A program made the position numbers and the translations under genes. The notes below the pieces were generated by a model. The model was not told the origin of the DNA and made no database searches. It saw only the letters and a list, made by a program, of their open reading frames with translations. This document shows, one piece after another, positions 17,679 through 26,312 of a stretch of 64,000 nucleotides of DNA (within the stretch, counting starts at the first letter, position 1; each line of letters opens with the position of its first letter). This DNA comes from Lewinella sp050633125 (GTDB lineage: Bacteria; Bacteroidota; Bacteroidia; Chitinophagales; Saprospiraceae): the NCBI RefSeq assembly GCF_050633125.1, contig NZ_JBOEFX010000047.1:1-64000 (forward strand), written 5' to 3'.

Positions 17679-18917
17679 CTATCCTTCGAAGCGCTTAAAG
17701 ACTGCTGCGGAATTATGTCCGCCGAAGCCAAATGTATTCGTTAATGCTACCTTAACGTCCCTTTCCTGAGCCTCATTAAAGGTTAGGTTGATTCGTTTGT
17801 CAATCTCGGGATCATCATTAAAATGATTGATCGTAGGTGGCACGAAGTTATGTTGAATTGCTAAGATACACGCAATTGCTTCAATTGCACCTGCTGCTCC
17901 GAGTAAATGTCCTGTCATGGACTTGGTAGAGCTGATATTCAGATTATAAATCTTATCACCAAAGACCTGCTGTATTGCCTTTAGTTCTGCTATATCTCCC
18001 AAAGGAGTAGAGGTACCATGCGTATTGATATAATCTACTTCATCAGTATTGATACCTGAAAAATTCAATGCGTTACGCATACATGTACTAGCTCCCAAAC
18101 CTTCCGGATGAGGGGCCGTAATGTGATAAGCATCAGAGGTAGCGGCATATCCCATCACTTCTGCATAGATGGTCGCACCTCGTGCTTTGGCATGTTCCAG
18201 TTCTTCAAGAATAAATGATCCCGCTCCTTCTCCCAGGACAAACCCGTCGCGTTCTGCATCATAAGGACGCGACGCTGTAGCAAAGTCATCATTCCGTGTA
18301 GAAAGCGCTTTCATGGCGCTAAATCCACCAATGCCTACTTCTGTAACAGCAGCCTCTGAACCTNNCATTACATCTGTACGGCCAAGGCGAATATCATCAG
18401 CAGCAGCTCCAAGCGCATGCCCGGTAGAAGCACATGCAGAAACAGTTCCATAACTAGGCCCTCGGAAACCATACTTCATAGAAATATGTCCGGCTCCCAT
18501 GTTCCCAATCATCTTGGGAATCATAAACGGATTATAACGAGGTTGGTCACTGGTCGCATTATAAGTGATCTCTTCTTCAAGAGATCGCAAGCCACCAATA
18601 CCGCTCGCCCAGATTACACCTACCCGCTCAACATCCAGCTGTTCCGGATCGAGCTGAGCATGTTTTACAGCTTCATCAGCTGCTACCATTGCATAGACCG
18701 AAAAACGATCTAGCCGTCGAACTTCTCTACGATCGATAAACTCGGTCGCATCAAATCCCTTCAATTCGCAAGCGAACTGGGTCTTGAAGTTTTCAGGATC
18801 AAAATAGGTGATACGATTAGCACCACTAACTCCTTTCTGAAGGCCTTCAAGGTAAGCAGCAAGATTATTGCCGATTGGCGTAAGGGCTCCTAGCCCAGTA
18901 ACTACCACTCTTCTCAT
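17679..18917 (-). CDS. fabF: Beta-ketoacyl-ACP synthase II
   Basis: Elongating condensing enzyme of type II fatty-acid synthesis. The active-site Cys162 lies in GTVSACASTGHALG. The two catalytic histidines are in NTHGTSTPLGD and STKSMTGHLLGAAGA, and FGFGGHN is near the C terminus. The length, 412 residues, is close to the family norm. Two undetermined bases at 18364-18365 make residue 185 unknown. Around it the protein reads DVM-X-GSEA, whereas family members normally have about two more residues (DVMxxGGSEA), so a few bases are probably missing in the assembly. It follows acpP after a 153-base gap. Confidence 0.95.
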   Translation of the reverse strand: MRRVVVTGLGALTPIGNNLAAYLEGLQKGVSGANRITYFDPENFKTQFACELKGFDATEFIDRREVRRLDRFSVYAMVAADEAVKHAQLDPEQLDVERVGVIWASGIGGLRSLEEEITYNATSDQPRYNPFMIPKMIGNMGAGHISMKYGFRGPSYGTVSACASTGHALGAAADDIRLGRTDVMXGSEAAVTEVGIGGFSAMKALSTRNDDFATASRPYDAERDGFVLGEGAGSFILEELEHAKARGATIYAEVMGYAATSDAYHITAPHPEGLGASTCMRNALNFSGINTDEVDYINTHGTSTPLGDIAELKAIQQVFGDKIYNLNISSTKSMTGHLLGAAGAIEAIACILAIQHNFVPPTINHFNDDPEIDKRINLTFNEAQERDVKVALTNTFGFGGHNSAAVFKRFEG

Positions 18918-18986
18918 AGATTCGGTCTTTTAGAAAAACACCTCACCGTAGTAATGAAGCGGAAAGTGATTCCAATAAAAAAAGAA

Positions 18987-19056
18987 ACCGTCCGAAAAAT
19001 TATCTACCGGTGCAGCTATAAAAGTCACACGCGGCAGGGTAAATCCTCCGGACGGT
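18987..19056 (-). promoter_or_regulatory. Long-range inverted repeat in the acpP-fabF spacer
   Basis: ACCGTCCG (18987-18994) and CGGACGGT (19049-19056) form a perfect 8-base stem spanning most of the 153-base spacer. The 11-mer CCGGACGGTAT (19048-19058) recurs at 17535-17545 beyond the other end of fabF. It may tune the ratio of acyl carrier protein to FabF by processing or attenuation; this is inference. Confidence 0.4.
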
Positions 19057-19070
19057 ATACTAGATGGAAA

Positions 19071-19310
19071 TTACTCCTTAACCTGAGACTCAAGATAAGA
19101 GACAGCCTCACCTACGGTGGTGATGTTCTCAGCTTGTTCGTCAGGAATAGAAATATCGAAAGTCTTTTCGAATTCCATAATGAGTTCTACTGTATCTAGA
19201 GAGTCTGCTCCCAGATCATTGGTAAAACTTGATTCCAATGCGATTTCTGACTCGTCAACTCCTAGTTTGTCGACGATGATCGCTTTCACTTTTTCTGCAA
19301 TATTAGACAT
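19071..19310 (-). CDS. acpP: Acyl carrier protein
   Basis: A 79-residue acidic four-helix carrier with the phosphopantetheine attachment Ser37 in LGADSLDTVEL. Typical ACP features are all present: MSNIAEKVKAIIVDKLGVDE at the N terminus and IPDEQAENITTVGEAVSYL at the C terminus. The start at 19310 was chosen over an open upstream extension because it gives the standard length. It is the first gene of acpP-fabF-rnc. Confidence 0.97.
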   Translation of the reverse strand: MSNIAEKVKAIIVDKLGVDESEIALESSFTNDLGADSLDTVELIMEFEKTFDISIPDEQAENITTVGEAVSYLESQVKE

Positions 19311-19580
19311 GGTCAATTCGCTTTTATGATATACGAATGCGGCTGCAAAGAAAAATATAACCACCAGTATAACCAAAAAATTAGCCTAAATTTTTCACTT
19401 CCTCCCCTTACAACCACTTTATTGGCTCCTCATTCCGAGGTCTTTTTATTTGGTTGAGCCCATAATTGCTGCCCTTTTATTGGGGATTAACAACTTCTGA
19501 GTTAGTCATATTTTTCAGTAACTAATTTACTGGAAATAACTGATTTTAGGAGGATTAGCAAAAAAACAAAGCATAATAAG

Positions 19581-19611
19581 TTGTTGAAATTGTGGTAGAT
19601 CAGTACTTTTG
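19581..19611 (+). promoter_or_regulatory. Promoter of pyk (Bacteroidota type)
   Basis: TTGTTG at 19581-19586 supplies a -33-like TTG, and TACTTTTG at 19604-19611 is an exact TAnnTTTG -7 element, 17-20 bases apart. The ATG of pyk is 137 bases further on, so the mRNA should have a leader of about 130 bases. The remainder of the 19311-19748 gap shows no gene. Confidence 0.6.
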
Positions 19612-19748
19612 CACCCTATTATTGTAAAAAATACACTTACCTTGGTGAAGGTAACGGAAATTAATCTTCCAATTTTCTTTAAAGATTGTACGATTATTAC
19701 TTTTTCTCCGTCACTTGTAGCTTACCCTCCATAGAAAAAAACTCAACC

Positions 19749-21182
19749 ATGAAGATCACCGATCACCAAAATACGAAAATACTTGCAACTGTGGGCCCTG
19801 CCTGTAGTTCTTACGAAAACCTCCTCGCCTTAGTTAAAGCTGGAGTCGATACCTTTCGCCTAAATTTTTCTCACGGTGAACACGCAGTACACGGAGAAAC
19901 CATCAACAGAATTACCTATATAAATGAGAAGTACGGCTTCCATGTTGGTATTCTCGCGGATCTTCAAGGGCCGAAACTACGTGTTGGTAAAATCGAAGAT
20001 AATGCACTCGAATTAGCCGAAGGTGATGTTATCACTTTCGTCAACGAACCTTGTATTGGTAACCGGGAACGCATCTACATGAGCTACCCACAGTTCTCCA
20101 CTGACGTAGAGGTGGGTGAACGCGTACTCGTTGATGACGGCAAACTGGTTTTTGAGGTAATTGAAACCAACAAGAAGGATACCGTGCGATTGAAAACGCT
20201 TTTTGGAGGTACTTTATCTTCCAACAAAGGCGTAAACCTACCCAATACCAAAATCTCGTTGCCTTCTCTAACAGAGAAAGACGAACGTGACCTTGCTTAC
20301 ATCCTTACGCAACCCGTCAACTGGATTGCATTGTCGTTTGTACGCAACGCTAAAGACATTAAGGATTTGCGCAAGCGGTTAGACGCAGTCGAACACCCGG
20401 CGAAAATTATTGCGAAAATTGAGAAGCCTGAAGCTATTGAGAACCTGGATAAGATTATCAAGGCATCCAATGGCATCATGGTCGCACGTGGAGATTTGGG
20501 CATCGAAGTTCCTATGGAACAACTTCCACTTATCCAGAAAGACATTATTAAAAAGTGTATCCAACGGGCACGGCCGGTAATCGTAGCTACCCAGATGATG
20601 GATAGTATGATTACGAACCCTAGCCCAACTCGGGCAGAAATCACAGATGTAGCCAACGCTGTATTAGACGGAACAGATGCTGTAATGCTGAGTGCCGAGA
20701 CATCGGTAGGACGGCACCCCGTGAAAGTTGTGGAAGCAATGAATAAAATCATTGATGAGGCCGAAAAGCATTACTCAATCGAGCATAAACGACCGACTCC
20801 TCCAAAGAAATCACGAACCTTCCTTTCGGATGTCGTTTGTTTCAATGCCGCACGTACTGCAGAGGAAATTGGAGCCAAGGCAATTATTGGGATGACAAGC
20901 TCCGGCTATACCGCATTCAAGGTATCCAGCTTCCGCCCCAATGCCAAGGTCTACATCTTCTCCGACCAAATGCACATGCTATCTACTCTCAACCTTTGCT
21001 GGGGAGTACGTACTTTCTACTATGACCGCTTTACGACTACCGATGAGACCATCGAAGATGTTGTAGAGATTCTAAAATCTAATGAAAGAGTGAAGAAGGG
21101 AGAAATCCTTGTCAATACCGGTAGTATGCCCCTTCACCGTCGTCACCGGACGAATATGCTAAAGATTACGGTAGTAGAATAA
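19749..21182 (+). CDS. pyk: Pyruvate kinase
   Basis: Converts phosphoenolpyruvate and ADP to pyruvate and ATP, the last step of glycolysis. The 477-residue protein has TKILATVGPACSS at the N terminus, FRLNFSHGEH, AKIEKPEAIENLD, the signature MVARGDLGIEVP, and SPTRAEITDVANAVLDGTDA with AVMLSAETSVG. The start at 19749 gives the standard N terminus; an ATG at 19686 would add 21 atypical residues. The gene is followed by a strong hairpin terminator at 21251-21290. Confidence 0.97.
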   Translation: MKITDHQNTKILATVGPACSSYENLLALVKAGVDTFRLNFSHGEHAVHGETINRITYINEKYGFHVGILADLQGPKLRVGKIEDNALELAEGDVITFVNEPCIGNRERIYMSYPQFSTDVEVGERVLVDDGKLVFEVIETNKKDTVRLKTLFGGTLSSNKGVNLPNTKISLPSLTEKDERDLAYILTQPVNWIALSFVRNAKDIKDLRKRLDAVEHPAKIIAKIEKPEAIENLDKIIKASNGIMVARGDLGIEVPMEQLPLIQKDIIKKCIQRARPVIVATQMMDSMITNPSPTRAEITDVANAVLDGTDAVMLSAETSVGRHPVKVVEAMNKIIDEAEKHYSIEHKRPTPPKKSRTFLSDVVCFNAARTAEEIGAKAIIGMTSSGYTAFKVSSFRPNAKVYIFSDQMHMLSTLNLCWGVRTFYYDRFTTTDETIEDVVEILKSNERVKKGEILVNTGSMPLHRRHRTNMLKITVVE

Positions 21183-21250
21183 AAATCTTGTTTGAGACCA
21201 AGATTTAACGGTATCAACTACTAAGCGTATGTTTCGACTACGTTTTTCAA

Positions 21251-21290
21251 CATGGGTTTTCGCTGTATAGCGAAAACCCATGTTTTTATT
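21251..21290 (+). terminator. Rho-independent terminator after pyk
   Basis: A perfect 14-base stem (21251-21264 with 21269-21282; arms catgggttttcgct and agcgaaaacccatg) has a four-base loop gtat and is followed by TTTTTATT. It serves the plus-strand pyk. It also lies directly behind the stop of the convergent minus-strand gene, although the U-run on that side is weaker. Confidence 0.9.
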
Positions 21291-22323
21291 TAATCCATGG
21301 CTCCAGCAGAGTAATGCTTTTACTTGTAGTATCCAACCGAGCCTTAATCCCCATTGGAAGGGTACACATATCATCAACATGCCCAAAAGACAAGCCATAA
21401 ATGATGGGCATATCTAAATCGCCCAATCGGTCTTCAATCGTTTCGAGAAGAGAAAGGGAGCGACTGCCATTTTTGCTCTCACAACCAGCAAAAACACCCA
21501 TTGCTATACCCGCCAAATCAGACAGTGGCCAAGCTTGGCGCAGACTGGTGAGCATCCGATCTATCCGATAAGGTTTTTCACCAACATCTTCCATGAAAAG
21601 AATCTTATTCTTGAGCTTAGGCGTATACTTCGTTCCTAATGCACTGGCAAGCAAGGTCAAATTCCCTCCAACCAATTGCCCTTCCGCTACCCCTAGACGG
21701 ATAATTTTTGTGGTATAAACTTCTTCTTCCAGCGCTTTCTCTTTCTGTAGGGGAGCAAGATCAATAGAATAGTTATCAACAGGGCTGAAAAGCATTTTTT
21801 CAAGATGCTCCCGGGTATAATCCGTGAGTGTAGAGCTACCCACTGGACCATGATAAGTAACCAAGCCCGCGTAGCGTTGAATGGCAATATGAAGCGCCGT
21901 AACATCACTGTACCCTACAAACACCTTCGGGTTTCTGCGAATCATCTTAAAATCAACCTTTGGCAACAAGCGTGCACAACCGTAGCCACCTCGGGCGCAC
22001 CAAACTCCTTTTATTTCCGGATTAGAAAAGAGTTGGTGGAAATCTGCCAATCGCTGCTCATCGCTGCCCGCCAAAGAACCGTAATCTGCCCGGATATTTT
22101 TTCCTAACACTGGTTTTAGGCCAAGGTTTTCAAGGTTTTTTACTGCTTTCTCCAAGCCTTCATCTTCGATATAAGAAGCAGGAGTAATAAGGCCTACCTG
22201 ATCACCAGCCCTCAATCTAGGTGGAAGCAACATGGATTTCTTGCTTTCAGAATTTCCTTTCATCCCAAGCGAAAGGCCAGCTGTTGCGGTAAGCAAAGTA
22301 GTATTGAAGGTTCTGCGGTTCAT
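21286..22323 (-). CDS. LD-carboxypeptidase (peptidase S66 family)
   Basis: A 345-residue serine peptidase that removes the terminal D-alanine from murein tetrapeptides (MccF/LdcA fold). The nucleophile Ser139 is in VGYSDVTAL. LITPASY and CARGGYGCARLLP are family blocks, and the Glu and His of the triad are expected in FMEDVGEKPYRIDR and YGLSFGHVDD. The N terminus (MNRRTFNTTLLTATAGLSLG) resembles an export signal, possibly Tat-like with only one RR pair, which would place it in the periplasm. It converges on pyk, sharing the hairpin at 21251-21282. Confidence 0.9.
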   Translation of the reverse strand: MNRRTFNTTLLTATAGLSLGMKGNSESKKSMLLPPRLRAGDQVGLITPASYIEDEGLEKAVKNLENLGLKPVLGKNIRADYGSLAGSDEQRLADFHQLFSNPEIKGVWCARGGYGCARLLPKVDFKMIRRNPKVFVGYSDVTALHIAIQRYAGLVTYHGPVGSSTLTDYTREHLEKMLFSPVDNYSIDLAPLQKEKALEEEVYTTKIIRLGVAEGQLVGGNLTLLASALGTKYTPKLKNKILFMEDVGEKPYRIDRMLTSLRQAWPLSDLAGIAMGVFAGCESKNGSRSLSLLETIEDRLGDLDMPIIYGLSFGHVDDMCTLPMGIKARLDTTSKSITLLEPWIK

Positions 22324-22359
22324 GATGATGTTGATTTAGTTACCAGATAGGTACAAGTA

Positions 22360-23238
22360 TTACCATTTCCTGTTGCCTCCCAAGCGTTTTCGGCCCCAGA
22401 ACAAAACCTGAAAACCATAGACACTTAAAAAATAGACCATTGCTGCAAAAGACATTGCCCCTAAGCCCGCATAAACCCGGACGGAACGTAAATTGATATA
22501 GAGAAACTCGTAACAAAAGAAATCTGTCAGAACAAAGGCCGTATGAATACCAAAAAGGATAAATAAGCCTTTAAGCAATTTGCTTAAGTACCAGACTTTC
22601 CGGCCTTCTCCAACGCTTAACTTCTCCCGCCTTTGAGCATTTGCTGATGACTGCCGGAGGTGATAGCGTCTTTGATAGACATAACGATAAGAAAAATAGA
22701 GGTAGGCAAAAAAAGAGGCTAAATAAATAGCTTGTTCCAGCCCTCCGTAAAAGGGGTTGTAAAAATCTCGGCTTACCGCCATTTTATCCAGCGGTCGGCG
22801 AAGAAAAATGGACCAAAAAAACAGCCATTGTGCAAAAGGCAGCATAAAATGCTTCATATCGCTCCAGCGCAATCGATATTCAGGATAAAGACTTAGTTTA
22901 ACATGAAAAAAAAGCAACGTGGGAATGGCCAATGTAAAATAGATCGGGAAAAACTTATATGCGGGGTAATGATCGTAAAAACCTGTCACATAAATAATGT
23001 TGTGCAACAGTGTTCCACCGATACAGAGCAAAAGCAAACCATAAAAGATATTAGCCCGTTTTACGCCCGAGCGTTTCAAAAAAAACAGGCTCCCCGCAGT
23101 AACACTCATTAGCACTCCTCCTCCTAAACTGAGTAGTAGCAAATAATACAGCCAGGAATGAGGTTCGTGCCAAGGTAGCATATTGAACTTATTGGAGGGA
23201 ATATTTTTCGTTTTCCAAAAATATAAAATTCGCATCAC
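22360..23238 (-). CDS. Polytopic membrane protein, unknown function
   Basis: A 292-residue protein with about seven hydrophobic helices (first at YYLLLLSLGGGVLMSVTAG, last at AGLGAMSFAAMVYFLSVYG). The pattern resembles the seven-helix N-terminal half of the membrane AraC-type regulators common in Bacteroidota, but there is no DNA-binding domain: the protein ends in a short basic tail (GRKRLGGNRKW). It could be a stand-alone sensor half or an unrelated family. The start is uncertain; ATG at 23181 (MLPWHEPHSW) would drop 19 residues. It is transcribed toward the LD-carboxypeptidase, 36 bases away. Confidence 0.7.
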   Translation of the reverse strand: MMRILYFWKTKNIPSNKFNMLPWHEPHSWLYYLLLLSLGGGVLMSVTAGSLFFLKRSGVKRANIFYGLLLLCIGGTLLHNIIYVTGFYDHYPAYKFFPIYFTLAIPTLLFFHVKLSLYPEYRLRWSDMKHFMLPFAQWLFFWSIFLRRPLDKMAVSRDFYNPFYGGLEQAIYLASFFAYLYFSYRYVYQRRYHLRQSSANAQRREKLSVGEGRKVWYLSKLLKGLFILFGIHTAFVLTDFFCYEFLYINLRSVRVYAGLGAMSFAAMVYFLSVYGFQVLFWGRKRLGGNRKW

Positions 23239-23416
23239 AAACCATCTCCCAAGCGAAATGTTAGGATAACAGATTCAGACATACAAGCTTCACCACCTTT
23301 TTACACCTCAGCATATGTCCGGTTTTGGCAGTGATTATTTTTTTTAGAAAAAGCAGTAGCCCAGAGTTCTCCTAGCCAACCGATCATTCATGAGCTTATC
23401 CAACACCTAATTGAAT

Positions 23417-23613
23417 ATATACCCGTTACTAAGTGGTTTGGGACATTTTCACTTGTCCTTTTGTGTTCTGACTTCGTTGAAAAGCCTCGCCGAAGCTTAG
23501 GCTTCGCCTACTTCTTTCGCCTTGTCAGAACGCAAAATGACGTTGCGCTAATATTCCCAACTCCGAGGAGGAACGACGATCAGCGCAGCTAAACCACTTA
23601 GTGCCGGGTATAT
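23417..23613. mobile_element. Palindromic MITE-like element (197 bp)
   Basis: The ends are 23-base inverted repeats: the left end begins ATATACCCGTTACTAAGTGG (23417-23439) and the right end is its inverse (23591-23613), 21 of 23 positions matching. Inside, 14-base arms (23459-23472 and 23524-23537, one mismatch) are concentric with a hairpin cgaagc-ttag-gcttcg at 23491-23506. No transposase or coding frame is inside. A palindrome at 42243-42291 carries the same TATACCCGTTACTAAGT terminus. No convincing target-site duplication was seen. It fills most of the 405-base gap between two minus-strand genes. Confidence 0.55.
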
Positions 23614-23643
23614 CAAGCTTTGATGCTCATTAAAGGCAGGAGT

Positions 23644-24267
23644 TTATTGCTCCCAAACCTCCAGTAGCTCACTTATCATCATCGCTGTTGCCCCCCAGAC
23701 GGTCTGCTGCTGTACTGCGAAATAGGGGACTTTTTTGAGCGTCATTTGTGAATTGATTCGCAAATCTTTCAACTGATGATTTTGTGCGTCCATAAAAGCA
23801 GAAAAAGGAATCTCTAATACCTGCTCTACTTCTTCAGGCTGAGGATTAAAGACCGGTTCATAATCAAGGAACCCTACATATGGCGCTACAAGAAAATTAC
23901 TCACAGGAATATACAAATCTGTAAGAGCACCAAGAACCTCAACGTCGCGCCGATCAACGCCTACCTCTTCCTCTGTTTCACGTAAAGCTGTTGCCTGTAA
24001 GTTTTCGTCGCTCTCCTCCCTTTTCCCTCCAGGAAAGCTTACCTGCCCTCCGTGACGATCATTAGGGTTTTTGTTGGGCCGTAGAATGAGTGCCAAGTGC
24101 CAATCTTTAGCCTTGGGGTAAAACAAAGCTAAAACACCAGCCTCTCTAGCATTTGGTGGTGGCAAAGGTGTATCCTGACGAACGGCATGCGCCATTTTAT
24201 ACTGCGCCTTACGCCCAGGTAATGGTGACTGTAAGTTTCGACTTAACTGTTGGATAAAATCAATCAT
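23644..24267 (-). CDS. NUDIX hydrolase, CoA-pyrophosphatase type
   Basis: A 207-residue NUDIX enzyme. The Nudix box reads GGKREESDENLQ...RETEEEVG, preceded by the HGGQVSFPGG signature that marks the CoA pyrophosphatase (NudL/PCD1) subfamily, together with ALILRPNKNPNDRHGGQ. It likely cleaves coenzyme A or its oxidised forms to 4'-phosphopantetheine and 3',5'-ADP. The start at 24267 (MIDFIQQL) was chosen over an upstream open extension that would run into the hemD terminator. Its 3' side holds the palindromic element, 30 bases after the stop. Confidence 0.88.
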   Translation of the reverse strand: MIDFIQQLSRNLQSPLPGRKAQYKMAHAVRQDTPLPPPNAREAGVLALFYPKAKDWHLALILRPNKNPNDRHGGQVSFPGGKREESDENLQATALRETEEEVGVDRRDVEVLGALTDLYIPVSNFLVAPYVGFLDYEPVFNPQPEEVEQVLEIPFSAFMDAQNHQLKDLRINSQMTLKKVPYFAVQQQTVWGATAMMISELLEVWEQ

Positions 24268-24327
24268 AGCTAGCTTGAAGGTATTCTTCCTTACCAACAG
24301 CAAGGCGTAACACATGGTTGATATCAA

Positions 24328-24373
24328 TAAAAACAAACATCCCGAACCGAGCACAAAGGCAAAGTTCGGGATG
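24328..24373 (-). terminator. Rho-independent terminator after hemD
   Basis: A 10-base stem, catcccgaac (24338-24347) with gttcgggatg (24364-24373), has a 16-base loop. On the minus strand it is followed by TTTGTTTTTATT. It lies 30 bases after the hemD stop and separates the DUF4271-hemD unit from the NUDIX gene. Confidence 0.85.
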
Positions 24374-24403
24374 CATAAATCTTTATAAACGCAGGATATA
24401 GAA

Positions 24404-25192
24404 TTAACTAATATCCGGATTAGATTGCTTAAGGTAAATTTCCAGCGCCTTCGTCATTGAAGGAACCTCTGGCGGCTGAACTCGGATATTTACATTTAAT
24501 CCATGCTCTTCAACTGCTTTGGTTGTAGAACTGCCAAAAACAGCCAAGCGCGTGTCTCTCTGCATGAATTCCGGGAAATTTTCGTACAAAGAGGTAATTC
24601 CCAGAGGGCTGAAAAAGACCAGAACATCATAAGTGACATCACTAAGGTCCGACAAATCACTGCTCACCGTTTTGTACATCATCGCATCCTGCCAGTTAAG
24701 CTCCATTTCCGTCAGGTAAGAGGAAACATCTTTGGCGCCAAGGTTAGAACATGGAAGAAGAAATTTTTCGTCTTTGTTCTTTTTCAACGCATTGCTTAGA
24801 TCCTGGATATGACGCTTACCTACAGATACTTTACGCTTCCGGTAGATAATAAATTTCTGCAAATAATTAGCGATTGCTTCCGTCAGACAGAAGTACTTCG
24901 TGTCTTGCGGCATAGTAATGCGCATATCTTCACAAATACGGAAGAAATGATCAATAGCATTTTTTGCCGTAAAAATGACTGCCGTAAATTCGTCTGGACG
25001 AATGCGCTGCTTTCGAAATTCCTTTACTTCTACCCCCTCTACATGTATAAACGGCCGCCAGTCTATCTGGAGATCATATTTCTTTTCCAGCTCATAGTAA
25101 GGGGACCGCTCTGGTTTGGGCTGGGAAATAAGGATACTCTTAACGCGTCTGTACGTCTCCTCCATCACATTGGTATTTGCTGCCATGCACAC
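24404..25192 (-). CDS. hemD: Uroporphyrinogen-III synthase family protein
   Basis: A 262-residue HemD-family protein, the enzyme that cyclises hydroxymethylbilane in tetrapyrrole synthesis. HemD sequences diverge strongly. Support comes from the two-lobed pattern VKSILISQPKPE...AVIFTAKNAIDHFF, then VLVFFSPLGITSLYENFPE and RLAVFGSSTTKAVEEHGL, and from its position next to DUF4271, a pairing typical of Bacteroidota. The start could also be the ATG two codons in (25186). It begins 92 bases after the DUF4271 stop and ends at a clear terminator. Confidence 0.85.
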   Translation of the reverse strand: MCMAANTNVMEETYRRVKSILISQPKPERSPYYELEKKYDLQIDWRPFIHVEGVEVKEFRKQRIRPDEFTAVIFTAKNAIDHFFRICEDMRITMPQDTKYFCLTEAIANYLQKFIIYRKRKVSVGKRHIQDLSNALKKNKDEKFLLPCSNLGAKDVSSYLTEMELNWQDAMMYKTVSSDLSDLSDVTYDVLVFFSPLGITSLYENFPEFMQRDTRLAVFGSSTTKAVEEHGLNVNIRVQPPEVPSMTKALEIYLKQSNPDIS

Positions 25193-25284
25193 GGTTTTTT
25201 TTAGAAAAAGATGGCCGGCCGCTTAATCTCATAAGTGAAAAACCACTTGATAAGTCGACGGAAACAAGTTGTTCCATCACTTAT

Positions 25285-26259
25285 TCAGAAATCGGTCAAA
25301 TATTTAAATAAGCATAGGGCAGGCCCGATTTCGACGGCGCAAATATACGACAAAAAGTGAAACTGGTAATTGAAAATAAATCGATTGGCAATAAACAGCC
25401 CTCTAAAACTACGCAACAAATACACCGCTAGCATTGTCCCGAGGCAAATATAAATGACCGGCGTCTGGTACTCAACAGGGGTATAAGCAAGGATAACAGT
25501 ACCCACCGTGAGAAAAAGCCCAAGTACTATGGCAAAAATCATAATCGTGAAACTGTAACGGCTTGTTTCTTTTTGTACCGGAAAAACATATCCAATAATT
25601 GCCAGAAACAGGTGCTTAAAAACCATCAGGCCAGCAATCCCCGCAGTAATATACATGAACTGTGACCACAGCCCCTGCTTTCCAAGGTACCCCCAATGCC
25701 GAAGTGCCAAGACTGTAAAAAAGCCTGCTGCAAGGAAGAAAACTGCATAGGTGATTAGAAATACCCCCAAGGCACCTGCCTCTCTTTCTCTGTATAATTG
25801 AGAGAGCAAATTATCATTAAAAAGCGCTCGATAAGCCTTGATGTACATTCCTCGAAAAAAGATGATACTCAAGGTTGCAGCGCCTAACAGGAGCAAAGTA
25901 ATCAGCAGTAAACTGCCGTCTGTTGTCGTACCTTCTGTTGTCGTTACCGAAACATCACTGGATTCTTCTTCACTACCGGATGCAGCTTCGTTACCATCTA
26001 CAGGCGCAGTAGGAACCACTAAGTCAAAAGGATTAGCCGAGGTATCCACAGCACTAGACTCGCTCGGTGACGCAGTAGGTCTGCCGGCCCGGTCCAAGTC
26101 AAAAGGATTTGTTTCTGACGCTGTACTCTCTTCTACAGGTTCTTCTATTTGAGCCGCCGGAGCAAGCCTAGGGCTTAGCTCAAAGGGGTTGTTGGCATTT
26201 TGCGCACTTAGCGTAAATACCCACCCAGACACCACGAAGAAGACTAACCAAAAACGCAT
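25285..26259 (-). CDS. DUF4271 membrane protein with NPF repeats
   Basis: A 324-residue protein. Residues 1-20 are a signal peptide (ending TLSAQ). Residues 21-115 are a low-complexity acidic/Ser-Thr-rich linker containing NPFEL (24-28), NPFDL (51-55) and NPFDL (76-80). Residues 115-324 hold about six to seven membrane helices with the DUF4271 ending NYQFHFLSYICAVEIGPALC. DUF4271 has no known function but is conserved next to hemD in Bacteroidota, which hints at a link to tetrapyrroles. Its promoter lies at 26283-26312. Confidence 0.88.
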   Translation of the reverse strand: MRFWLVFFVVSGWVFTLSAQNANNPFELSPRLAPAAQIEEPVEESTASETNPFDLDRAGRPTASPSESSAVDTSANPFDLVVPTAPVDGNEAASGSEEESSDVSVTTTEGTTTDGSLLLITLLLLGAATLSIIFFRGMYIKAYRALFNDNLLSQLYREREAGALGVFLITYAVFFLAAGFFTVLALRHWGYLGKQGLWSQFMYITAGIAGLMVFKHLFLAIIGYVFPVQKETSRYSFTIMIFAIVLGLFLTVGTVILAYTPVEYQTPVIYICLGTMLAVYLLRSFRGLFIANRFIFNYQFHFLSYICAVEIGPALCLFKYLTDF

Positions 26260-26282
26260 ATAGATTCTTTAAGAACAGCACA

Positions 26283-26312
26283 AAAATAAATTGAGTCGAC
26301 GTTTTTCAAAAA
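26283..26312 (-). promoter_or_regulatory. Promoter of the DUF4271-hemD operon
   Basis: On the minus strand TTTG (26309-26312) is followed by 18 bases and TATTTTTG (26283-26290), fully matching the Bacteroidota pattern. The ATG is 24 bases beyond the -7 element. The -33 TTTG sits within one arm of the 13-base inverted repeat at 26303-26359. Confidence 0.65.

Noticed and set aside
19690..19748. Longer pyruvate kinase N terminus from ATG 19686
   Set aside because: The extra residues do not match the family, and the standard start at 19749 fits the conserved N terminus.
23417..23613. Insertion sequence
   Set aside because: No transposase frame and no clear target-site duplication; kept only as a MITE-like repeat.
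25340..25347. TATATTTG resembling a -7 element for hemD
   Set aside because: It lies inside the DUF4271 coding sequence (codons for Ser-Tyr-Ile-Cys) and has no TTTG at a usable distance upstream.
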